A stretch of DNA of 64,000 nt from Methylomagnum ishizawai (GTDB taxonomy: Bacteria > Pseudomonadota > Gammaproteobacteria > Methylococcales > Methylococcaceae): NCBI RefSeq assembly GCF_019670005.1, contig NZ_AP019784.1, positions 186,001 through 250,000 of the forward strand, in the 5' to 3' direction. Both the position numbers and the translations under genes were made by a program. Each line of letters begins with the position of its first letter. Position 1 is the first letter of the stretch. The notes under the pieces are model-generated. The model did not search any database. It saw only the letters and a program-made list of their open reading frames with translations, and had not been told where the DNA came from. Positions 29,888 through 37,720 of this stretch are shown here, in pieces.

Positions 29888-30364
29888 ATGCAAGAAATTG
29901 ACCACGACGAAATTGAGCAAATGAAGAATCAAGCAACTCGCGAAGTTAAAGCAGTTCTTGATGAGCTTGAAAATGATTATCCTGGTATCACCGAAGGCAT
30001 GGCAACAGTACTTGCTTCAGGTGCAGGTGCCGCTGGGTCACTTGCTGCCTTATATGGATTGGGAGTAACCGGGCTATCTGCCGCCGGTATTACATCAGGA
30101 TTAGCTGCTGCTGGCTCACTTGTTGGTGGAGGTATGGTAGCTGGTATAGGTGTCCTTGCTGCCCCAATAGCTCTTCTCGGCGTAGGTGCATATGCAGTTG
30201 CTAAAAAAATGAAAAACGCCAAATTAGCTGCCGCTTTGGGTACCGCAATAAGAAAACTCTACGAAATCCAAGAGCGTTTATTGCAAAATGCTGAATATTT
30301 CAAGGAAGAAATAGCAGGCATCAAAGCGGCAATTGATCTTCTTACAAAGAAGAAACCTGCATGA
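29888..30364 (+). CDS. Glycine/alanine-rich membrane protein of the integron cassette
   Basis: 158 residues; GGAG lies seven bases before the ATG at 29888, preferred over the upstream ATG at 29831. Residues 1 to about 38 are acidic and helical (EIEQMKNQATREVKAVLDEL). Residues about 40-110 are a long hydrophobic stretch full of G-x-x-x-G/A spacing (ASGAGAAGSLAALYG, AAAGSLVGGGMVAGIG), which could form packed transmembrane hairpins. A charged helical tail (RKLYEIQERLLQNAEYFKEE) follows. No family was recognised. The GC content is far below the window average, as expected of a captured cassette. The stop overlaps the next gene by four bases (ATGA), so the two products probably act together. A membrane-acting effector of a defence or toxin-like system is speculation. 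Confidence 0.75.
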   Translation: MQEIDHDEIEQMKNQATREVKAVLDELENDYPGITEGMATVLASGAGAAGSLAALYGLGVTGLSAAGITSGLAAAGSLVGGGMVAGIGVLAAPIALLGVGAYAVAKKMKNAKLAAALGTAIRKLYEIQERLLQNAEYFKEEIAGIKAAIDLLTKKKPA

Positions 30365-30560
30365 AAAAAGACGCATATCAAAATGAAATAAAAGCCATAA
30401 AACTGCTCCAAGATCGAACTACTGAAATTGCTAGCTCACATTCGTCAATCGGCAGTGATCTTGATTCGATAAAGGAGCAGCTTGCTGCTTTAGGAGCAAT
30501 CGAAGTTTCACAGTTCCCTGAATTTTCGGCAAAGAAGGATGATTACCTACGGGCTATGTC

Positions 30561-31977
30561 CAGCCCTTTCAAACTGAAATAACCGATAGTATTATCGGCG
30601 CTCAACATACCAACACCAATAGTCGAGATCAATGCTAGAGCTATTCCGCCAGAAAATGCCCCTGTCCTGCCTGCTGCACGGCCTACTGGAACGCTGCTTT
30701 GCGGCGGAGAGGCTGGACAGGATTTTCCTGGAGAACGCGAAGGAGCAATACACGCGGGAAATCCTATTTTCGACGGTGTGCGACCTCATGCTGAGCGTGG
30801 TCCTCAAGGTCCATCCCTCGATCAACGCGGCCTACCAGAAACACCCGGAACCCCTGGGGGTAACGGTATCCGCGCTCTACGAGAAACTCAAGGGCGTTGA
30901 ATTATCCGTGTCCCAAGCCCTGCTGCGCGATACCTCGGAAGACCTGTCGGATATTCTCGATGCCCTGGGTTTCACCCCCGAACCCTGGTTGCCGGGTTAT
31001 CCGGTCCGCCTCCTCGACGGCAACTGTCTGGCGGCGAGCGAGAAACGCCTCGCCGTCCACCGCGAGGTCGGCGGTGCCGCGTTGCCGGGCAAGTCGCTGG
31101 TGGTGTTCGACCCGGAGCGCCGCCTGATGCGGGACGTGTTCCCTTGCGAGGACGGACATGCCCAGGAGCGCCGCCTGCTCGACGCCGTGGCCGGTATCCC
31201 CAAGGCCGGCGAACTGTGGATCGCCGACCGCAACTTCTGCACCGTGGGATTCCTCGACCGGCTCCAGGGCCGGAACGCCCACGCCTTGATGCGCTTGCAC
31301 CTGAACCTGCCGCTGACCGAGGAAACCCTGTTTTCCCAGGCCGGGGAACAGGGCGGCGGGCGGCTTTTGGAAAAGCGGGTCGGCGTGGCCGGGCGGCCCT
31401 ATCGCCTCGTCCGCGTCGAACTCGAACAACCCACCCGCGACGGCGATGCCTTCGTCGATATCCTGACCGACCTCCCGGCGGACATACCCGCCGCCACCGT
31501 CGCCGACCTCTACCGCAGGCGCTGGACCCTGGAAACCGCGTTCCAACACGTCGAAAAACATTTCAAGTCCGAGATCGAAACCCTGGCCTATCCCAAGGCC
31601 GCCCTGTTCGGATTCGCCCTGGCCCTGGTCGCCTATAACCTCTTCTCGGTCATGATCTCGGCGCTGGACTGCGCCCATGGAAAACCCGTGTCCAAGGATA
31701 TCTCCGGGTATTATCTCTCCCACGAGATCGCCGCCACTTTCCTCGCGCTCATCCAACTCAGCGGGGTCGGCGACTGGCTGTTCGTCTCCGAACAAACCCC
31801 GGCGGAATTCGCCGCGTGGCTGCGCGAAACCGCCCGGAACATCCCGTTGCGTACCCTCACAAAGCATCCGCGCGGCCCGAAAAAGCCCATCGACAAACCG
31901 CCCTACGACCCGAAACAGCCACATGTCTCGACATATCAATTACTTAGGAAGAAGAAGTAGTCACTTTGAAAGGGCTG
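30561..31977 (+). mobile_element. 1417-bp IS4-family element, copy 2
   Basis: Same ends and length as copy 1 at 13830-15246, in opposite orientation. It is flanked by the direct repeat GGGCTATGTC (30551-30560 and 31978-31987). It disrupts the cassette gene that starts at 30361. Confidence 0.93.
30632..31960 (+). CDS. Transposase of 1417-bp IS4-family element, copy 2
   Basis: 442 residues, identical to the copy at 13838-15175 except for one Lys-to-Thr change in the RTLTKHPRG segment and a premature TAG that removes the last three residues. The DDE motifs are unchanged, so it is probably active. Near identity implies very recent spread within this genome. Confidence 0.9.
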   Translation: MLELFRQKMPLSCLLHGLLERCFAAERLDRIFLENAKEQYTREILFSTVCDLMLSVVLKVHPSINAAYQKHPEPLGVTVSALYEKLKGVELSVSQALLRDTSEDLSDILDALGFTPEPWLPGYPVRLLDGNCLAASEKRLAVHREVGGAALPGKSLVVFDPERRLMRDVFPCEDGHAQERRLLDAVAGIPKAGELWIADRNFCTVGFLDRLQGRNAHALMRLHLNLPLTEETLFSQAGEQGGGRLLEKRVGVAGRPYRLVRVELEQPTRDGDAFVDILTDLPADIPAATVADLYRRRWTLETAFQHVEKHFKSEIETLAYPKAALFGFALALVAYNLFSVMISALDCAHGKPVSKDISGYYLSHEIAATFLALIQLSGVGDWLFVSEQTPAEFAAWLRETARNIPLRTLTKHPRGPKKPIDKPPYDPKQPHVSTYQLLRKKK

Positions 31978-32838
31978 GGGCTATGTCTTATGAACGCTCA
32001 CTAGCCAAAGGCAATCTGACGGATATTTATCAGGAAGCTAAGTCACGGTATCAAGAGCCAATGGCTCTGAGTGAGATATTGACGGTAAACGACTGGAAAG
32101 ATGTTGACGACAAGCTGGACCGGCGAATATATGATTTCAACACGCGATATGGACTAGACAAGTGGGACTACGCGATTGCTGGATCGTGCGGACTCTTTGC
32201 CGCCATGCTTGACTTGTTGTGTGTAAAAGCACCCCCGAAGCCGACTATAAAGTGGAATCAAGAGGTTGATGGAACTTTCAACGAGTGGGTTCAAAAAGCC
32301 TTCAACAAGGTTTTACCGCCAGACATCAGTAATGTGTTAAGTAAAGGAAATCCAATTGGGGCACCGGATTCTTCAGTAATGACGGATATTATAGGGGCAC
32401 CTGCTAAAGTTCTAAATCCAGTCAATCACCGCCTACGATCTCTAGCCCATGACCCAATACTTGGGTTTCTCTTTGGGGTATGGGATATGATGAATGGCAC
32501 CTGCACAGTAGTAACAAACGGCGAAATTCTCAGTTTCCCCAGCACTAAAGGCCCTATAGACGGCAACGTTTTCCAGTTGCTTGGTCGAATGCTTGGACAC
32601 TTACTATCCGATGTAAATGCTCCATCTGCAAATGGAAATAGAGGCATGGGATTGCCAGCGCCATTCATGGGTATTTTACGAATGTTCGAGGGCATCCCTG
32701 TCGGAGACTCCAATTTCGGAAAGCAAATTGAATGGATGTATGTGAATGGCTATGACTTTCGGCAGTTCGTAGTCAGCAGTGTTCCCATGGCAATCATGGA
32801 AGTGTTACTTCGAGCCTTTTATACAATCAAGCAAATTA

Positions 32839-34029
32839 CTCCCTTCCCGCCCTAAGACCACCCACTTTTTGGCAGGCGGTAGATATGGCTGAGAATGTTC
32901 TTGACCTGCTGGGGTGTTTGGGGAGTGGCCTGGGCCAAGTGCCGATGGACGCGCTCGGCCCGCTGCTGGACCGTCATGGCATGGGGCAGGTGGTAGAGGG
33001 AGTTCTTCCTGACGAGGCGGATGAGGTATTCGGCCGGGTTGAACTTGGGGGAGTAGGCCGGGGTGTGGAGGAAGTGCACGGCGATGCCCTGGGCCAGGGG
33101 GATTTCCGCCAGCAACTCGGCCAGAGCGGCCTTCATGGAGTCGTTGTGGATGGAGCAGTTGTCGAGGATGCACAGGATCTGGCGGAAGCCCAGGCTGGCG
33201 TAGCGCAGGACGATCAGGGCGATGACGTGGACGGCGTTCCGGGTTTTGGCCTGGGGTTGGAAGTCCACGGTGGTCTGGCCGCTGCCCAGGTCCAGGGCCA
33301 GGAAACCGTTCAGCTTCTCCCGCCGCTTCTCGTTGCTCGGCGGCGCCGGGGCGGTGTTCTTCTCCGCCCAGGCGTAGTGGGTGCAGGTCGTGGACAGCAG
33401 CGCGAACTCGTCGAGGGCTACGAGGGCGGTGCCGGGGTCGGCCTCGGCGGTTTTTTTTCGAGCGCCTCCACGAAGCCGGCCCGCTCGGCGGGCTGGGCGG
33501 GGCCGTAGTCGCGGTGGGCGCGCTGGTGGGAGAGGCCCAGTTCGTCGAAGATTTCGTAAAGCCGGTTGGCGCTCAGCGGCAGGCCCCACTTCTTAACGAG
33601 CAAACCCTGGACGTGGGCCGCCGTCCATTGGTAACTGTCGATGCCATAGTCCGCCGGCGTCTTGTGGAGCAGGATGTAGCGCAGGACCTTGCGCCGCTGC
33701 GGGTTCAGGGCTTGCGGGCGGGGCCGCCTTTGCGGGGCCAGCAGGGCGTCGAAGCCACCATCCAGGTAGCTGTCCAGCCACTCCTCCAGCGTCTTGCGCT
33801 GGACTCCCTGGCTGCGGCAGACCCCGGCCATGCTCTCGCCGTCCCACAGGGCCTTCAAGGCCAGCAGCCTACGCCGTCGGCTTTGCTGCTGGTGGCGGTA
33901 GAACAGCGCCTGCCACCGTTCACGGTCCTGCGGGGCCAGCCGTTGGATGCGGATACAGCGGTTCATCGTGCCTTTCCCAGTCCAGTTCGATTGCCTATAA
34001 GCTTAGTCGTTCTTTAGACGGGAAGGGAG
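32839..34029 (-). mobile_element. IS630-type element, 1191 bp
   Basis: Inverted ends CTCCCTTCCCG at 32839 and CGGGAAGGGAG at 34019-34029 are each bordered by TA (32837-32838 and 34030-34031), the dinucleotide duplicated by IS630/Tc1 elements. It carries a two-frame transposase gene and truncates the cassette gene to its left. Confidence 0.88.
32852..33966 (-). CDS. IS630-type transposase in two frames
   Basis: The N-terminal part (33966 down to about 33418) contains helix-turn-helix domains (LLALKALWDGESMAGVCRSQGV). The C-terminal part (about 33460 down to 32852) has the DDE core: VALDEFALL, CILDNCSIHND and SPKFNPAEYLIR, the last being the usual N-P-x-E motif. The two frames overlap around a run of eight A on the coding strand (33451-33458), a classic slippery site, so a programmed shift that fuses the halves is likely. 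If the run were instead a mutation, the element would be dead. Confidence 0.8.
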
Positions 34030-34049
34030 TAAGTTAGTGGTTTTTAATA

Positions 34050-34541
34050 ATGTCTATTGTCCCCGGCGGTCCGCTCCAGCGGCAGGCCGTTGATACCGTG
34101 CGTGGGCAGGTCTGGGACCTGTACGCGGACCTCAAGCGCTACCGCCGCCAGCCGGACGAGGCCGCGAAGGCCGGACTGGCCGCCCGCTTCGACGCGATCT
34201 TCACCCAGAAGACCGGCTATGCCCGCCTGGACCTGACCCTCCAGCGAATCCGCCGCAACCGCGACGAACTGCTGCGGGTCCTGGACCGGCCGGACGTGCC
34301 CCTGCACACCAACGGCAGCGAGCGGGACATCCGCTAGCAGGTCATCCGGAAGAAGATCAGCGGCGGCACCCGCAGCGACCTGGGGCGACGATGCCGCGAC
34401 ACCTTCCTCAGCCTGAAGCAAACCTGCCGCAAGCTCGGCGTCTCCTTTTGGCATTATTTGCTGGACCGCATCCTGGACGGCCGGGCCATCCCCCCTTTGC
34501 CAACGCTCATCCGCCAGCGCGCCGAGGCCTTGTCCGTTTGA
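34050..34541 (+). pseudogene. Transposase C-terminal fragment (IS66-like) with internal stop
   Basis: The reading frame codes a TNGSERDIR segment and, after a TAG at 34335-34337, continues QVIRKKISGGTRSDLGRRCRD and ends near [15 protein letters not shown]. This pattern is known from C-terminal ends of IS66-like transposases. The 5' part is missing; the left boundary abuts sequence following the IS630 element. It is inactive. Confidence 0.65.
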
Positions 34542-34557
34542 GGCCCGCCAGGACTTT

Positions 34558-34807
34558 TTGAGAAGTTACCACCTCCCGCTCCAACTCCTTGATCCTTTCC
34601 CGCTCGGCGGTCGTCGCCCCCCCCGCGCTCGCCGCCGTCCTTCTCGGACTGCCTTATCCAGCGCCGCAGCGTCTCCGCCGTGCAACCGATCTTCGTGGCG
34701 ATCGAACAGATCGCCGCCCATTGCGATTCATGCTCGCCCTGGTGCTCGCGCACCATGCGAACCGCCCGCTCCCTGACTTCGGATGAAAAGTTTGTTGTTT
34801 TCTTCAT
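34558..34807 (-). pseudogene. IS3-family OrfA, 3'-truncated and frameshifted
   Basis: It starts [19 protein letters not shown] at 34807 and has the HTH of IS3 OrfA ([23 protein letters not shown]). After KDGGERG the natural continuation ([15 protein letters not shown]) is in another frame, at a run of eight C on the plus strand near 34617-34624. It breaks off at about 34558, where the IS66-like fragment ends. Its start-side flank (up to about 34849) interrupts the methyltransferase fragment that follows. Confidence 0.7.
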
Positions 34808-34849
34808 GGCTCCATACTCTCAAATGTTGGAGCCTCCGAGAAACCCGGG

Positions 34850-35290
34850 GCGGTTCACTTGTGGCAGATCCACCGCATCTTGAGGCCGGGTGGCCGCTTG
34901 GGATTGGCCACGGGCTCCAAGGAACATCCCAACCGGTTGCTGCAAGTGCGCCGCCAGGTGTTGTCCAAAGCGCCCTACAACGCCTTCCCCGAATCCCGCG
35001 CCGGTTCGCCGCACTGGGTCAGCGTGCCGGAATTGGTCTGGCTGCTGGACCGCAATGGCTTCTCGGTGGAGAAGGTCGAATTGAAGGAGAACGTGTTCAA
35101 CCACCCGGACGCCGACGACGCCATCGATTTTTCCCAGGCCAGTTCCTTCGGCAATTTCCTGGGCCATTTGCCCGACGCCTTGCGCGAATCGGCCATCGCC
35201 GAGATCAAGCAGGAATTGGAAAACTTCAGGACCGCGGACGGCATCCGCCTGGAAGGCCGCCGCATCGTGGCGATAGCCACCCAGAAATAG
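34850..35290 (+). pseudogene. SAM methyltransferase, C-terminal fragment
   Basis: About 146 residues beginning AVHLWQIHRILRPGGRLGLA, which is the motif III region of class I methyltransferases (…RVLRPGG…). Everything upstream, including the SAM-binding GxGxG loop, has been replaced by IS debris. The rest is helical and ends IVAIATQK. It has no start codon of its own. It is the first piece of native chromosome on the right side of the island. Confidence 0.75.
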
Positions 35291-35849
35291 TTGCGCCGTC
35301 CCGGCCTTCCGCCTTCCCACGCGGCCCCGGTATCCGGTTTGGGGACCACCTTGGCCCTTGCCAGCCGCTGCGGCGGTCCCGTCCGCAATCGGCGATACCG
35401 GCCCCGCGTCCCGCCATGCCCCGGCCTTCCGTCCGCGCCCGATTTTCCAAGCCCACATCCATAGGGCGACACCATGACCCTGGAACTCTAAGGCAAAGCG
35501 ATGGGCGTCCCGCGCATCGCCGCAGCCCCAGGCGGCGCAGCCGGTATGCCAGACTGGGGGCCGCCTCGGAAAAACCGCCGCCGGCTCGATCTTTGTCAAG
35601 AGCGCCTGCCGGCTTGGGTACACGGTCCCGACAGGCCCGGACCGTCTGGCCCGGCCTGCCGTTGTGACATCAGCCCGGCATCACGGCTTGCCCGCACGAC
35701 AGCAAACTTCCGGCCGCCAAGGCATCCTATATCCCTGGAAGCCGCGTGGGGCCCGGCCTTGCGGGCATGCCACGCGCCGGGTCCGGTTTTTGCTCAAGTG
35801 GGGCCGACCCCGGAATCCCCGGTCCACAAGCCCTACGAGGAGCAACCCC
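35291..35849. other. Intergenic region before the flavin monooxygenase
   Basis: About 560 bp. Frames that run through it have proline/arginine-rich composition typical of non-coding GC-rich DNA, and no motif was found. The ribosome site GAGGAG for the next gene lies near 35837-35842. Any promoter of that gene would be here, but no clear -35/-10 pair was picked out. Confidence 0.4.
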
Positions 35850-37205
35850 ATGAGCGAACGCAAACTGAGACTCGGCGCTTTCATCCCCGGCGCGGGACAA
35901 CACCTCGCCGCTTGGCGGCATCCCGATGCCCAGGCCGACGGCGCCCTGAATTTCGAGCATTACCGCCGTATGGCCGGGACCGCCGAGCGTGGCCGGTTCG
36001 ACGCCATCTTCCTGGCCGATGGCCTCGCCGCCAATTTCGGGGCCAACATGGCCGATGGCCGCAGCGACAAGGGCGCGGTGTTCGAGCCGGTCACGCTGTT
36101 CTCGGCGCTGTCGGTGGTGACCCAGAACATCGGCTTCATCGCCACCGCCTCGACCACTTATGAGGAGCCGTTCCAACTGGCCCGCAAATTCGCCTCGCTC
36201 GATTACCTGAGCGGCGGGCGGGCGGGCTGGAACGTGGTCACCACCACCGGCGACGCCACCGCCCGCAATTTCAACCGGGACAAGCAGCCCGACCACGCCC
36301 TGCGCTACGAGCGGGCGGCGGAGTTCGTGGCGACGGTGAAGGAGCTATGGGATAGCTGGGAGGACGACGCCCTCGTCCGCGACAAGACTTCGGGGGTGTT
36401 CTTCGATCCGGCCAAGGTCCACACGCCGAACCACAAGGGCAAGCATTTCCAGGTCCGGGGGCCGTTGAACGTGGCCCGTCCGCCACAGGGCTATCCGGTG
36501 ATCGTGCAGGCCGGGCAATCGGAGGCCGGGCGGGATTTGGCGGCGGGCACCGCCGAGGTGATCTTCACCGCCCAGCAATCCCTGGAGGATGCCCAGGCGT
36601 TCTACCAGGACGTGAAGGGCCGCCTCGCCAGATATGGCCGCAGGCCGGAAGACCTGAAGGTCATGCCGGGGGTGTTCCCGGTGGTGGCGGCGACCGAGGC
36701 CGAGGCCGAGGCCCGGCGCAAATATCAGGAATTGCAGGATTTGATCCACCCGGAAGCCGGGTTGGCCCTGCTGAATGGCCTCTCGGGCAACGAGCTGGAT
36801 TTGTCGAAATACCCGCTGGACGGCCCCTTGCCGGAATTGCCGGTCACCGAGGGCATGAAGAGCCGCCAGGGCATGATGGTCGATATCGCCCGCAAGCATA
36901 ACTTCAGCATCCGCCAGCTTTATCAGTGGGTGGCGGGGGCGCGGGGGCATTGGACCTTGGTGGGTTCGGTCGAGCAGGTCGCCGACCAGTTGCAGCTTTG
37001 GTTCGAGAACGGCGCGGCGGATGGCTTCAATGTGTTGCCGCCCTACTTGCCGGGCAGCCTGGACGAGATCGTGGACCTGTTGATCCCCGAGTTGCAGCGG
37101 CGCGGGCTGTTCCGCACCGAGTACGAGGGCCGCACCCTGCGGGAGAACCTGGGACTGGCCCGGCCCGCGAACCAATTCGCCGCAGGGAGGCTCCGGGCGG
37201 CATAG
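35850..37205 (+). CDS. FMN-dependent monooxygenase, NtaA/SnaA/DszA family (LLM class)
   Basis: 451 residues, usual for this family. The N-terminal RLGAFIPGAGQHLAAWRHP pattern, FDAIFLADGL, the SGGRAGWNVVTT stretch and NFNRDKQPDHALRYERAAEF are characteristic of the bacterial-luciferase-like monooxygenases that use reduced FMN from a partner reductase (nitrilotriacetate, pristinamycin or dibenzothiophene oxidation). The start at 35850 follows GAGGAGCAACCCC. The substrate is unknown; many are alkanesulfonates, chelators or sulfur compounds. It ends just before the Fur-controlled region, but a tie to siderophore synthesis is not shown. Confidence 0.85.
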   Translation: MSERKLRLGAFIPGAGQHLAAWRHPDAQADGALNFEHYRRMAGTAERGRFDAIFLADGLAANFGANMADGRSDKGAVFEPVTLFSALSVVTQNIGFIATASTTYEEPFQLARKFASLDYLSGGRAGWNVVTTTGDATARNFNRDKQPDHALRYERAAEFVATVKELWDSWEDDALVRDKTSGVFFDPAKVHTPNHKGKHFQVRGPLNVARPPQGYPVIVQAGQSEAGRDLAAGTAEVIFTAQQSLEDAQAFYQDVKGRLARYGRRPEDLKVMPGVFPVVAATEAEAEARRKYQELQDLIHPEAGLALLNGLSGNELDLSKYPLDGPLPELPVTEGMKSRQGMMVDIARKHNFSIRQLYQWVAGARGHWTLVGSVEQVADQLQLWFENGAADGFNVLPPYLPGSLDEIVDLLIPELQRRGLFRTEYEGRTLRENLGLARPANQFAAGRLRAA

Positions 37206-37720
37206 ATATTCCGGGTTGCCACCCACCTACCCCAAGCGATGAGCCTGGGGTACTGGTTCCGTGTACGCGGCTCCCCGCCCGCGCCAGTTCCGCCTCCATT
37301 TCGCCCGGCGGGCGGTACTGGGTTCGCCCCATCTTCCCAGCGGCCCTTCCCGCGCCGCCATCACCCAAAACAGCGCGCCTCTTCCCAGCCTGCCTCAGCG
37401 CCACGTCCAGGGCCAGTTTGACCGCCTGTTGTACCTGCCTCTCGGCAACTTTTCCATCCAACACCGCCGTCCCGTCATTTGAAACCTTGGTGTCCATTTT
37501 TTCCAGCCCACCTCGCGCCCAGGGTGCGCGGAAAAGATTGACATGCAAATAACAATGATTATCATTTACTGAGCTGCTGGCGAGGTACCGATTCCGAGTG
37601 TCGGCGCTGGCCGCGATACCGCGAATAGCCTTCAACCCGAACCCGAGGAATAGACGCCATGCATGAATCCACAGCGAACCCCGGCGTTTCCGCGTCCTCC
37701 GGGACGGGCGGCGGGCGGCG
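37206..37720. other. Intergenic region with Fur box
   Basis: 515 bp between the monooxygenase and the acylase. Its main feature is the Fur-like box at 37550-37564. A minus-strand frame starts with ATG at 37497, about 50 bp from that box, and reads MDTKVSNDGTAVLDG, but it soon becomes Pro/Gly/Arg-rich and runs into the monooxygenase gene, so it is not called as a gene. Confidence 0.5.
37550..37564. promoter_or_regulatory. Fur box (13/15)
   Basis: TAACAATGATTATCA matches the 7-1-7 Fur consensus TGATAATNATTATCA at 13 of 15 positions. It lies about 155 bp upstream of the acylase gene and would repress it when iron is plentiful. Confidence 0.75.

Larger units (their letters stand above)
30361..32838 (+). 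pseudogene. Second cassette gene, unknown function, split by an IS and cut by another
   Basis: The 5' part (30361-30560) starts MKKDAYQNEIKAIKLL. Removing the 1417-bp IS and one copy of its 10-bp target duplication joins it in frame to 31988 onward: the frame reads ...DDYLRAM-SYERSLAKGN.... The joined protein has about 350 residues before the IS630 element at 32839 cuts it (the native 3' end may continue KLVVFNN after 34031). No domain was recognised. A hydrophobic segment lies at AGSCGLFAAMLDLLC, and a second one near the end at SVPMAIMEVLLRAFY. It is co-transcribed with the preceding Gly-rich membrane protein. GC content is low. Confidence 0.75.

Noticed and set aside
35501-35849. Small plus-strand protein before the monooxygenase
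   Set aside because: Pro/Arg/Ala-rich composition, no ribosome site, and it continues out of frame into the next gene.
37027-37497. Fur-controlled minus-strand gene starting at 37497
   Set aside because: The start is well placed relative to the Fur box, but the sequence becomes low-complexity and runs into the monooxygenase gene without a recognisable domain.
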